Shown: one piece after another, positions 50,696 through 62,639 of the stretch
How positions within the stretch are numbered: the first letter of the stretch is position 1
How the letters are laid out: each line of letters starts with the position of its first letter
Assembly (NCBI GenBank): GCA_018907035.1
Contig: JACCIC010000001.1
Coordinates: 2,127,501 to 2,191,500, forward strand
Direction: 5' to 3'
Length of the DNA: 64,000 nucleotides
Source: Sycobia sp. Sy_11
Taxonomy: Eukaryota > Arthropoda > Insecta > Hymenoptera > Epichrysomallidae
The notes under the pieces: generated by a model
Told to the model about the DNA's origin: nothing
Database searches by the model: none
Seen by the model: only the letters and a program-made list of their open reading frames with translations
Position numbers and translations under genes: made by a program

Positions 50696-51103
50696 TAAAT
50701 ATGGCGTCATTCATTAGCCATGACAAGCAGTTATATAAATCGAGAAGTTTGTTTGATTTCCTTTCATTACTTCTTCGTTTTCGAGCGTTGTTTATTCATT
50801 CGAGTTGCTCTTGCTCGCTCGCTTATTCTGGAGAATGGTCGTCTATATATTTTCCGATATTTTCAGAGTGTTTTTTTTCTTGCTATTGTTATGCATTTCG
50901 GGCTGTTCTCTCATATTTTTGTCCAATATTTTCGTATTCCGATATATTTTTTGTTCGCATTATGCTAGCATATGGATTTCTTTATAGTCATGCATTTTAA
51001 AGATTTTCAACAGGTAGGCACAGAAGCTTATTTGAGTTCTTAAATCAATTTATCCAAAAATAGGTGGATACTAAAATTAATTGAATAATTCGATAATTTG
51101 TCT

Positions 51104-51106
<3 letters not shown>

Positions 51107-51152
<46 letters not shown>
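51107..51152. repeat. (TA)n microsatellite
   Basis: A TA run of about 46 bp. Frames through it read Tyr-Ile and are not genes. The flanks (50700-51490) hold no supported gene. Confidence 0.96.
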
Positions 51153-51156
<4 letters not shown>

Positions 51157-51587
51157 CGAAACACGTTAATACTTACTACCCATATTATTTCCGAGATAAA
51201 CAACAAATTACCAGCACAGATGCGCCGTTTTCTACCGACATACCTATTTCAGTCGAGCATCGGAGAACACTGTTCTATCACTATATATATATATGGAACC
51301 CGGCTCAATGGACGCCGTACAGGAGGAAGACTAAATGCGTTACTTGTACCTTTTCGGACAACAGTTGTCTCGGGAAGATTTAGGAGAGACACAATGATAG
51401 AGGCTACGGTTCCTCGATCGGTTCATATACCAAGCGTTGGGCATCGAACGTTAACAACGTTGTCACGTCCTGTATTTAATTAAATGTGTACTAGGTGTTC
51501 TGGTTGGGAGGCGGAGTTAAAAAACAAAAATGTAAAACGTTAGTTTTCAATTTGATTTAATTCGTTGAACAGCAAAAATTTGTCTAT

Positions 51588-52037
51588 GTGGCTTGCGCTC
51601 AGAGACTAATTTTAATCTACCAGCAGATCTCCTTACAGCTCGCGAAGTCACCTCTCATAGTTATTTACTATTGTCTTTATAGACAATGCGAATGGCAAAT
51701 GAAAATGTTTAAATATCCGTTTGTTTTTATTTTTTTTTTTAATCACATAAGATTATATAATTCCAAAACCAATGTATTTTATTTATTAATAAAATTATTC
51801 AAAATATTTGACAACTCTTTGTTGACTAACGGCCAAGCCGAGATACACTCATTATGCGTAGGCGATTTTCATTTACAAGGAATTATATGCCACGTGGTCT
51901 ATGACGTCCCAGATAGGTTTGCATCTACCTGGTCGTACGGCATAACGACTACGGAGCAACTCCGATTGCCCCGCACATTAAGAGCCATCCAAAAAGTGCG
52001 TCCAACCTTTAATTCTAACAAAACTTCTCCCTTTTAA
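51588..52037 (+). other. 149-codon open frame, coding status doubtful
   Basis: An unusually long open frame for this AT-rich background (about 51588-52037). Its first half is Phe/Ile/Tyr-rich. Its last 60 codons lie in a less AT-rich patch (51830-52010) and have mixed composition. The start is not a clear ATG in good context (TTG is read as start; the first true ATG is about 36 codons in). No signal peptide pattern, domain or splice signal was identified. Confidence 0.2.
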
Positions 52038-52039
52038 AT

Positions 52040-53090
52040 ATTATGAATTCCCATTATTTTATTTAAATTCTAAAATCTTCATTTTCCACTCGCTTTGTCT
52101 TTGCAAAAAATTTAACGAAACTTTCAACAAACATGATATATATATATAGCAATATGGCTGGTTTTAGTCCAACAATAAATTAATTAATTAAAATAATTTT
52201 ATTTAAAAATCATAATATGATGAAAAGTATTTGTAAACAATAACTGAAAGTTATTGCACAAAAACTCTATATTCGGATGTAAAATTTTGCGCTCTTATCC
52301 ATGTATATAATATAAAGTAGGGGTTTTCAATTAAAAATTTTAATTTAACGTTGTATTGTACTTAAAATTGAAATCAAAATCAAAGTCATGGCCACCGAAA
52401 TTCTTTTTTTGAAAGCCGATCAGTTTTGTGTTAAACCTTTTTTGATAGGATCTCATGTTGCAATCATCGGAGGGCTCGTATGTTTTTGGGACTCCCTTTT
52501 ATAACAAAACTTTAACAATTTTTTTGGATTTTAACGAAAACTAAGACTTCTGATCAAAATAAATTAATGAAAATGAGTATAATTTATTTACATTATCCGC
52601 CTACGATAGTATTACCATTTCTACCAATACCTAACAGATTTTTTACATACACTACTATCATTAGCATTATCACAAAATTAATTTTTATGGATTTATAGTT
52701 AGTAATGTCAATACAGAATTATCCGAAATCCAAGTCAGAAGCCAAATCCCAACTTTTCTATCTGTAAAGTTACAAAACCAAAACTCACGAACCCCAAACC
52801 TACAAGCTCCAGCTCCACAAGTTCATCTCACTCAAATCGACAAATCATAAATCCGTTAAGCCGAAATTCACGAGACCACAAATTACAAATTGAATTTCAA
52901 ATTACCATTGCAATCCTTTACTCCAAGTCCATTAAAAATTGCCCAAACCAACGAATATTTAAGTATATTTTATATAATACTGAAAATCGATTAAAAAATA
53001 GACTTTTATTAAAACCATTGATAATCGATAAATCAGAGTACAATATCCAATTAATTCCATTAAATTCAAAATTACACCCCTCCTCTGTTC
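52040..53090. other. AT-rich stretch with cryptically simple region
   Basis: 52740-52910 is built from short CAAA/CCAAAC/ACAAG words. A broadly complementary, equally simple stretch of TTGG/GGTTTTG words lies at 54800-54920, on the other side of the coding exon. The match is loose and may reflect simplicity more than duplication. Confidence 0.4.
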
Positions 53091-53094
53091 ACAG

Positions 53095-53228
53095 AGCGGA
53101 CGAACGATGATTTGATTCGTCGCGCGCAGAAGTAAGAGGAGGTGGAGGAGGACGAGGACGCCCCTCATCCGAAATAGCGACCCACCTCTCACCATCAACA
53201 GCGCCGCCTATAAGGACAGGTGAGGATT
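53095..53228 (+). promoter_or_regulatory. Putative 5' UTR of the 53229 gene
   Basis: A pyrimidine tract ending in TGTTCACAG (to 53094) makes a plausible splice acceptor, which would start the exon at 53095. A CAG|GTGAGG donor-like word at about 53216-53224 sits just before the ATG, so an alternative UTR junction is possible. A CTATAAGG word at about 53208 is too close to the ATG to serve as a TATA box. The true 5' end cannot be set from sequence alone. Confidence 0.3.
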
Positions 53229-53402
53229 ATGCACGATCTCCAGACGAAGAACTCGGGGATGTCGTTTCTGTTCGCGCGCGGCCCGCCGCGACGGGGTCCC
53301 GTGCTCTGCGTCGCGGCGCTCCTCTCTCTCCTGGTGCTTTATCAGCTCGGGATCATCTGCAGCGCGCCGAAGGAGCCAAGCGCCGTAATGGTGTCCAAGG
53401 AG
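53229..53402 (+). CDS. First coding exon of a single-pass membrane or secreted protein
   Basis: The ATG at 53229 opens 58 codons that end exactly before a consensus donor (GAG|GTGAGT at 53403), in phase 0. Third positions are strongly G/C, unlike the AT-rich intron that follows. The peptide has a short polar start, a basic patch (RGPPRR, residues 17-22), a hydrophobic stretch of about 20 residues (25-44), then a Pro/Ser/Lys segment. This fits a type II signal-anchor, common in Golgi glycosyltransferases and sulfotransferases, or a signal peptide cleaved near residues 45-46. I do not recognise the gene. An earlier in-frame GTG at 53220 is a less likely start. Downstream exons lie outside the window. 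Confidence 0.7.
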
Positions 53403-55384
53403 GTGAGTTCTTGTTGTTGTTTTTTTTCTTGTTTCTTGTTTTTCATTGTTTCCTTACTCATGCATGGGTATGAAGTAATTGCTTCGAGGCGACGAGTAAT
53501 TGCTCAAAGTTCTTTAGATTGTTATAATTCAGCCGACAAAATGATTATTAGAAATAGCAAGCAACTATTGCAATAACAAATCTAATAAATCCAAGACTTT
53601 ATCTATGATGATGGTTGCGTTTCTATCGTATTCATTTAAAATTTTCTGGGCTAGGAATTCGAGTGAGAATGAGGTAAAAAACAAGTATATTCAAAAGTAG
53701 ATGGTTAGATAGCTTTTAAAGTAGTCTATCAGAAATTTTTTTAGCTGGATGCCTATTTAGTTATTAGCGGTTAATGATATGAGGGTTGCCTGCGATTTTA
53801 GGATTATCCTTTTGTCATTTTCTCGTCCTGGTTTCGTAAATGGAGAAACAAAATAACAAAATGTTCCATTCTTAAGACGTCAGTGTTCAGTTTTTTTTTA
53901 AAAACTAGATACAGTTTATAATAGTCATTTAAAGATTTTACAATCTGATTCGTAAACATAATGTTTTACTTAAGATGAAAGATTCGAATAAAAAAACCAC
54001 TATGGATGATGCGACCAGTAATTGTAAGTGTTATTTGAAAGGTGAAAATCCGTTTACATTTACTAAATCGACATTTACGAAAACATTAATATTACAGTAT
54101 CTTTAGGAACTAAAATTCTAATAAACCATATATAATCTTTCAATACACTGATACATAATTCAAATTTGTCATTACTATTTTAAAAAAGTAAATTTTTAGT
54201 ATATTTTTAGCATCATGTATTCGCAATATTTTTACGTGAGAATAGTATTTCTAATAGTCTTCAAGGTATTGCCAAAGAAATCTATGCACAAGAAAGATAT
54301 TTATTTTGAAAAATTACCGTAAGAAAGTTGCTGCTACTAAACATTATTTGAAAGTCTACATTTTGCAAAAATTTTCGAATTACCAAGAAGCATGGCTAAT
54401 TACACAGGATGAAAAGAATTTTGTTCAGTAAGCAGATCATGCTTTTCTGAGCTTTTTTGATTCGCTGAATTCAAATGTGGCCGTAGAGATGAAATATCCT
54501 AAAAGTGAAAAAACGCCATTTTTTAACATATTTGAGGTTGTGTAGAAATTCGAATTATTTTTATTATTAAGCAACTGTACAAAATATCAGGAAATATGTC
54601 CTTCTCTTGAAAGAACCATTCAGTTTGTCCAAATAGCTGTTTTTCGCTGAGAAATCGTATTTTTCTGCATTATCGAAAAAACCGCTTAACGACTAAGATG
54701 TCCAGTGATCGATATGACACACATATAAAAAAAGCTTAAGATTCATTGGCGAAGGGTATTTGGATCGATGGTCTTTAAGATTTGGAGTTTAAAATCAGAA
54801 ATTATTAAACTTGAGGTTGTTGGTCTTGGCTTTTGGCGTGTAGGCTTATTACTGTTACTAGGCTTGGGTTTTGTAGGCATGGGATGGGATGATTTGAGAT
54901 TTATTGGCTTTTCACAGGTATTTTAAAGAGAAAGTCTTGTACTTTTTGATAACTATGTATAGTTGCTTGATAAAAAATTGATGATGTTACTTAACCTCAA
55001 AGATGTTAAAAAGTAGTGTTTTTTGCACTTTTAGTTTACGATATCTCAAAATATCTCAAAATTTTGGATTGCGTGATTATCAAAATTTTTGAGGGACTCA
55101 TGTTGAAAATCGATTTAATGGAGGCATGTTTTACTAAAGAAATAAGATTCGCTTGCGTACGTAATATATTTTATGTTAAGAAAAGGTTTATACAAACTCT
55201 TCAAGATATTTCAAAAGCATGTTAATGATTTTTTATCGAATTCACTGAATTACAAGAAGCTTTGAATTCTTCGCTTTTTAATTCCGCAAATTAAAATTCA
55301 ATATCATTAGAAGCATCTTTAGATTTTTAAGGAGGCTTCGGTTATTTTTTAGTTTTTACACCATTATCGTAATCAAAAATCGAC

Positions 55385-56525
55385 GATAAATAAAAAATAC
55401 TTCCCTTTCCGACGGCTTCTTCCACGGATTGTTTATGTGAGCGCCGTTAAATCCATAAAATATTGCGTGTACGGAGCGCGAGAAAAATCGAACCGCTGAG
55501 TCTGCAATAAATTTCCCGATAAGCAAAGACACCCCTGGGGGCCACTCCGTATATCGAAACGGGCCCCCCCCCCCCACCTGCAACCGCCGAACGCCGCGAG
55601 GCGTTAGTCAATATTTGTCGACCAAAATCTATAGAGGCCCGCGTATAAGTGCGGAACAAACGCGCTAGGGCGCTACTGCCTCGCAAGATTTCATTTCGTC
55701 CGAGATATAAATAAATACGCGGAGTCTTAGACGTACAAAAATACAGCTGGTTACAATGAGTAAGTTTTCATTTTTTTTTTTAACATATATTTTGTTCAAT
55801 GTCGAGCCGATATTGTGAGCCCCGGTTTTCCGTTCACGTGTAAAGTTAGGGCCATACGGGAGAACCAAAGGATACAGGAAGGATTTTACACCCACGTGCG
55901 CTCTCTTTCTGTCTCTCTATCTCTCTGTCTCTCTTTCCTCGCACAATTTCACAATCTAGACGCACAGGTTGTCAGACTTCAGTCCAGTAATTGATACCGC
56001 GCAGTCAACGAGAGGCAATTAACCCTTTTTCTCCCCTTAAGGTAATGCGCTCACTCGACCCCCGTCCACCCCATCCCGCCTTACCCACCTCGTAAAAATC
56101 TTAATCACATAAGGGGGGTGGAGGGGTCGGTAATTCGAAGATCACCACTGAGGCGCGCGAGCAAACGACGCTCGTCGTCGGTTTTATAATTGCGCTACTC
56201 GGTCCCTTCATACCGGCCCGAAGCCGCCGCGTACAGGCTAGAAAGAGCAGAGGCCCGTGAGAAGAATCCGTAAACCCCTTCTTTTCTCGGTTCTCTCTAT
56301 CACTTCCTCCCCCCCCCTCTCTCTCTCTCTCTCTTTCCCCTTGTCGCCGTCCTCGGTCCGAGCAGATTTTCCTTCACCTACTTTTGGGCCGAGAGCCAAG
56401 TCGCGCGGTTGAAAGCCGGCTTTCGGGATTTAGGAGGAGCCGCCCGTGCGATCGGGAGCTTTTTTCCGGGCATTAAAGTTGTTCATTAGATGGGCGGAGC
56501 TTTATTGAAGAGGCTGGAGAATAGG
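55385..56525. promoter_or_regulatory. CpG-rich block in the inferred intron
   Basis: Contains a C12-13 run near 55564-55576, a polypyrimidine stretch (55900-55935), a G-rich run near 56113-56130, a short CT run (56310-56333) and a GCAATTAACCC core (about 56015). Frames on both strands show no domains. An intronic enhancer is inferred. Confidence 0.4.
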
Positions 56526-57479
56526 ATAGTTATAATTCGCGTTTGATTGATGGTGAGACGGAAGGTGGTGAAAGTTGTATTTTAAAGGTGGAATATTTAC
56601 GGTTTCTGGTCGAAATACTTGTGAACTTTATTTGGGAGTATTTTTTAAAATACTCACTTATATTAACAATATGTGTTTTATTTCGTAATAGATGTCCTGG
56701 ACATATTTGTATACTATTGGAATTCAAAGTTGTCAACTTATTTTAAACTTCATATTCAATATTGTTTTACTTTTATTTCTTTATTTAGCCAGTACAAAAA
56801 TGTTTATAAAGTAAACTCGGTGAATTTTACAAGAAGCAAACAGAGATATCTGTGCGCAGAAACCAGCTCTAAAAAAATCATTTAATATAAAATATAAAAT
56901 ACAGAAATCTTATATTCTAAACCAGATTTAAGTAGGTAACAACAACACATTTTCTTACAATAATTCTTATTATTATTATAAAGACCATCTCATGCTCTTC
57001 TACTATAATTTGAAATAGAATTTAAAATATGGCAACGTTCTAATTTCATTTTAGTCCAAAAAGTAGTATAACATCGATATTTCAAACCGTTTGACAGTTT
57101 CTGAAAATTTGCAATAAGAAGAATGATATATGAGAAAACAATTTTGAAAAATATAGATATATGGAATTTTGTCAATTCAAAGTTAACAATTAGTATTTTT
57201 TAGGTAATAAGCGATTCAATAATTTGTTTAAATTTTTCGCATGTATATATTGTTTTTCTTTTCTTTTCATTTTCAAAAATTAAAAAAATTATTTCGTTTA
57301 ATAATCCTGCCATTTTACGAATAAAGTCGGGATGTGTGGTTTAGAGCGAAACGTCTATTATCTATCAATAATCCACATCGAAATTTTTACTTTAATTGTT
57401 AAATTAAAAAATCGTACTTAACATAAAACATATAAATCTATGAACGGGTAATATGATTTATTATTGTTACTCTTTAGCT

Positions 57480-58245
57480 GGTTGAGTCATTTCGGGCGAA
57501 AGGCTTGCCTTCGTTTCCGATACGCCTTAAGTGCGAAATCCAAGCGTGATTCTAGTCTAGCGGTAAGAGACAGTTTGATCCGGAAGTATTGTTTCCAATG
57601 AACACATTCCACGTCGGTGTCAACTCTGCCGTCAAAGTCGCGCGTCGAGCCAGCCACTCGGCAACCGTGGCTCTTCCGTCCTGTTTACCGACGACGTTAC
57701 GTGCTCGCATCGATCGCGTCGGAACAGCCCCGGAGCGGCGGATCAAAGGCCGACGAGCGGCGTCTCGCCTCTTGACCCCTACGCCCTCCCCCGCCCAACC
57801 CTCGGCCGCGATTCCACCATGGGCGATGGTCTTTTTCATTTTTCAAAGGCCGACCGGCCTGCCGACGACGGCTTTTGTCCGTCTCGTTCCCGATCCGACA
57901 GGGGACGGAGAAGAAAAATTGCCCAAGAAAAGAGGGCGGGAGGTTGGGGAGGTGGATAACCGGAAGAACGGCGCAGCTCTTAAAAGGCTCGGCCGCCGGG
58001 CGAGTTAATGAGTGCGCGGTCGTGGGGGTCGCGGACTTCTTTTCGGTTTTTTTTGTTTTTTTTTTGTTTTCGTTCGGCGGACAGCTCAGCGTCCCCCCTC
58101 CTCCTCCTCCATCCCCTGAATGTTCGATCTCGGTACACTCGATTGGGTCGTATATACGCTGGCTCTGGGGCATAAATAAGCAGACGTCGAGCAGTGACAA
58201 AGTTCGAACTGCGCACGCGGGAGTTTATAATTAATACTGCAAAAT
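57480..58245. promoter_or_regulatory. CpG-rich block in the inferred intron
   Basis: A CpG-rich block with T-runs interrupted by G (58038-58070), a short C/T-rich run (58095-58115) and a CATAAATAAG TATA-like word near 58171. Overlapping frames up to 167 codons on opposite strands indicate composition, not genes. Confidence 0.35.
57560..57670 (-). repeat. Possible tRNA-like / SINE fragment
   Basis: On the minus strand GGTTGCCGAGTGGCTGG resembles the A-box of class II tRNAs, and GGATCAAACTG about 70 bp later is a weak match to the B-box. The accidental translation contains VAEWLARRA, a string I associate with tRNA-derived repeats. The cloverleaf is not closed, so this is at most a relic. Confidence 0.2.
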
Positions 58246-59233
58246 TGTTATCGATTTGATAGATATGAAATACGCTTAAGTCGAATTTAATTACCTGTTC
58301 CAATTTCCGCTATTCGTTGTCACTCGGGTTTATTAATAATCGCGTGTCCAGTGTGGAGAATTAATTTAATTTAACAAATATTCGAGTACCGAACAATGAA
58401 TCTATACAGATATCAATGGATTAATCTCGACACACTCCAATACAGCTCTCCTTCGATTAATTATCCAAGGACCGTTCAGCATCGAGCATTTTCGAATTCC
58501 CTCGAACGAAAAGAGCATATACTTTAAGTCTGATACTTGGCGCAGATGATGCTAATCACTAAGTAAACTCATTGCCGATTCAATGACTGCGTGAAGTCGA
58601 ATTGTACGAGTCATTTTAATGTCTCTAGTATCGCTCGTGTACGTGAACCTGAGTCAGAGCACGATAATTGATCTGGTTTAATAGGTAGTTCGATGCAAAC
58701 TTGAATAATGCATAATAGTAGATTATAAACATTCACTGATTAGAATAGAAAAAGATTGGCATAAAGTTTGCCGATTAATGAAAATGAAAATTTATGAATG
58801 ATGAAAATTTATCGATTAATTCTTGAGTAATATTGTATGTATTGATTAACATACTGTACTTTTGAAAAAAAAAACGAAGTTACAATTTTAACCAAGAAAA
58901 GTGTCGACTGTGATAATTGTCTGACTAGTTGGTAACTCCGTATACATGCGCTAAACTCTCAGCTTCCTCAAAAATAGGATTCATTTTTAGTATATCTCAC
59001 CGAGCTCTTCGAACGTTGTTAGTCTTAGATTAACTGCGTCGATTTTAAAAATGAATGCGTTCTTAATGAAATCTTGATGCGAAACGGTTTCTATTCAAGA
59101 TCGGACTTTTAAACTCTATCTTGTTGATTATTCTTAAAAAATATAAATATGATTTATTGAATAGATCCACAGCTAAATAAGAAGACATTCTAACGATTCT
59201 AAATTCAGAATGCATATTTTTATACGCGCGGCG

Positions 59234-59977
59234 TCAGACGCTCGAACTGATATTTTCGTTTACGTTCTGAGTTGTTCCAGCTAAACCACTTTGGATCAAC
59301 GTGTCTTTAAAAACGACTTGATAAATTTGATACACGTGTTCCTTTAAGCTGTAAATAAGTACCTGTTTAAATTCTTCATCGGTATGATCCGCTTTTTGAG
59401 CGACTATCCTCAAGCCTAATTTAAAAAAAAGAAACTTTTAAGTTTTGTTCAATCAATTAAAATACATATGTAGACGAGTCCCTCGCTCCTTATGTATGTA
59501 CGTAATGTCTTGCATCCATGTCTTCGTAGTGCATTATCAGTGGAGCACATTTGTATAATGAACTTACAACAGATGTGAGGATCAGCATTTGCATAATCTG
59601 TGCAGGGCAACGTTTCATGATCCCATATCGAAATGCTTTGCTGGACGAAGCGTCGAATGTCATAGCTAGTACTAAAACGATAGTTTATTCGCGCCCAGTT
59701 TCTTCCCGACTGTCAAAAGTTTCGGTATTCCAGTCACTTTATCATTTCTATAAATGGTCTTTGCACAGGAACCAACGGACCTTCAGATTCGAAGAAATGT
59801 CGTTGAGCTTCGTTTTTGCCGAAGGAGGACCTTCGAAAATATTAAATACGTTTGCTCAATAGATAGCTCCAAAATATCAGGCTGCACTTCCTTATGTTTG
59901 TACTTACTGTCTAAGGAATTCCAAGAAGATTTTAAAACAACCCATGAACTATTCCCGTCAAAATCAAGTCCAAGATA
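59234..59977 (-). pseudogene. Coding-like island with exon-like pieces, unknown family
   Basis: On the minus strand three pieces have splice-like borders: 59908-59977 (acceptor CTAACAG, donor GTAAGTAC), 59568-59665 (acceptor TACTAG, donor GTAAGTTC) and 59234-59415 (acceptor AAATTAG, 59 codons then TGA). The last reads as a mixed, non-repetitive peptide containing HTDEEFKQVLIYSLKEHVYQ. Phases of pieces two and three can join; piece one does not fit the same frame. GC is higher than the flanks. It could be a decayed gene inside the inferred plus-strand intron. I recognise no family. An open plus-strand frame (59551-59862) is the competing reading. Confidence 0.25.
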
Positions 59978-60449
59978 CTGTTAGAATTCCATCGTATGGT
60001 ATACAAAAATTATAAATATATTAGTTACGACCCATCTTTTCGTTTTTGTCAAGGTGTACATTGTATTCCTATCGGTATCAACTTCACTTGTAGTAGAGGA
60101 ATCGCCATAAAATTAAAATGAAGCTCTATGTTCATATACAAGATCTTGTTAAATATATGTTTTCTAGTTATGAAAAAACAAGTCTTCATTGTTAAATGAA
60201 CGATACACAAAACTAGCTCCTTGTACAATCAGTCCACGTGACAAATGGACAGAAAGGTCAACGCAATATATAAATGTTATTTGCACTGCCTCGTCTTCCC
60301 TCTTCTGTACTGCGCACTTGCGCATATGTAGAAGACTGCGCCAAGAGAAGTCTGCTAGCAATCCTCTATTTATTTCCTCCAATATCGTTCCTCGCCGCTT
60401 AAGAAACGAAGTGAAGAGGAAGAAAGTAGGAGAATCGATGATGCTCTGT

Positions 60450-60451
<2 letters not shown>

Positions 60452-60496
<45 letters not shown>
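60452..60496. repeat. (TA)n microsatellite
   Basis: A TA run of about 45 bp in a moderately CpG-rich patch (60230-60740). Confidence 0.96.
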
Positions 60497-60497
<1 letters not shown>

Positions 60498-62639
60498 GCC
60501 GATAAAACACGCGCGCGGCTGGTGTGAGATTCTATAGTATATACAAGAGCTCGGAACTTTATCTCCTCGCTTAAAAAGTAGTGTCCCGTGCGCCGGACGT
60601 TAAAGTTTTAAGCTTGTATATGTGGTTTGCAGGGCAAGGAACATTTTTCACTGCTCGCTTGCTTTTGCGGACTTTCAACTGGTCCTGTTGTTGCCGTTTG
60701 AACTGTTCTTTTGTCTGTCTTTCGGCATAATTTACTCGCGCATTTAGTACAGGTTTTTATATAGATGAATATTTTTCATTCATTTTTTCCTCGATTGAAA
60801 TAAATGTATATTCCATGCTGAACGAATTTCGTGCAGTTATTACGACGATTCTTATTTTATTTACATTCGATTGTAGTATAATAGGTTTCGAATTTGAGAT
60901 CTTTTGGAAAGGGATTGCAAAAGCGTTTACTGGCACGACGTTATCCCAAAGACTGAGAAGCGTTTATTGTTTCTTATTTCATTTCAAATAAACGAAATCT
61001 GACATTTTATGTAAACGGTGCAATCATCGCAGTTAATTGTTATGTAGATTCATTGACTTTGTTTTCTATGTAATTACTAATCTATTTTCTAATTGCCATC
61101 TTTACGGAAAGCAGATACTCCAGATTTTACATCACAGTGATAAATGTCGATAGTTTTTTTATATACATTATCTTACTTATGAAAACTTCTCTATCGTAGA
61201 GATAAATAGTATTCATGTATACAATTACAGTTTAGAATCATAATTTTATTTGTATCAATAGATCTTTACGAAATATGTTTTTTGAAATATGTACATAGGG
61301 TAATATATATAAAAGTATATAAATCTAAAACACCAATACAAATATTTGCCCTTATCTTTATACATATCATATTAATATTCACTTCAAGTGTTCTCTACTT
61401 CGAACTTAATAAGTGTTCTATGTGCTTTAGAAAAAAGTAGGAATTTTATACAGTCTGTTCTAGAGCGCTCATTACTATAATTATATACTCTTAATTCATT
61501 CAAACAATCTTAGAAATTTTTTTTGGAACGGAGTTCTCTTGGGTCTGACATGTGTCTCAAAATTCCATACTTCCATAATGGCTGAATTTGGTTAAGCATA
61601 GATTGATAAACAATTCAGCAATAAAGCCATTCTCCAAGAAAAATACAGAGTGAAGAACTGTAAAAATTAACAATCTATAGAGGAACAACATATTTACAAA
61701 ATATTTAGTACGAACAATTGCCGCAATAAAAGCATGCCTATACAATACATTGCAATGAATCATTGACGGTCGCTCTTAAAGTGATATAACAAACATATAA
61801 ATAAATATCAGAAGCTACATATTTGCAATAGTTTCGAGATCTAGTACTTGGTTATATTATTAGTGACATTTTGATTATTAAAATTTTTGAATGCTATGAC
61901 ATCACTTACTACTTGATAGTCTAACCCCATGCTCATATATGCTGAATATGTATACAGTGTTCACAAATACGTTTAGTTGACATATTATGTTTGATATATA
62001 CAAGTTAGTTTTGAAATATAAAAGAGATACGAGATTGGGCACATGAGCTGTCACAAAATTGAAGAGCATGTCCTTTTCACCTCTCTTCATTACTTTTTGA
62101 CAATTGATAAGACCGGAATCTAGAAATTCTCATATTCAAAAATTAACTTGTGCGTATGTCCATATCGTTCAGCCGTAACTACTCGATCTATCAATATATT
62201 GAAGCTTAAATTTTATCAATCTTTCATTTCGAGGTTATTACCTGAAAAACTTCTCACGATAGTCACGAAAGTAAGTTCTGCTTCAATCCTTCTAAAGCAG
62301 TGTTTAATGCCGAGTCTTAAGTCTGTATCTCTGTTGTTGGCATTTCAGTATAGATTAACTGCAGTAGTCAGGTTTCTGCTGCACCAGAAAAGATTTGTAC
62401 TAAAGGGACATAAATCTATGTCGTCAATCGTATCTTTAAGTGTACGAAGGAATCATCCTGAGGTTATGAACTAATTGAGACGCAGGAGTGCAGATAGTTC
62501 GTTCTGAGTTGGATGAAAAAACAGAAGGATTGTTACTATCAATATATTATTAGGTATTACTTAGAGTAATCCTGATTTCGCCCCATCAATTGATGTATAG
62601 GGTTCGCAAATGTGATCTTAATAGCTCATGAAGGCGATG

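Noticed and set aside
57541..57590. A-box-like TAGTCTAGCGG on the plus strand suggesting a tRNA gene
   Set aside because: The B-box-like GTTTGATCC is only about 20 bases away, no anticodon arm fits between, and no acceptor stem can be closed.
57697..58200. 167-codon minus-strand frame and 139-codon plus-strand frame
   Set aside because: The two overlap antisense in a CpG-rich block, contain runs of Gly, Pro and Lys from simple tracts, and match no family I know.
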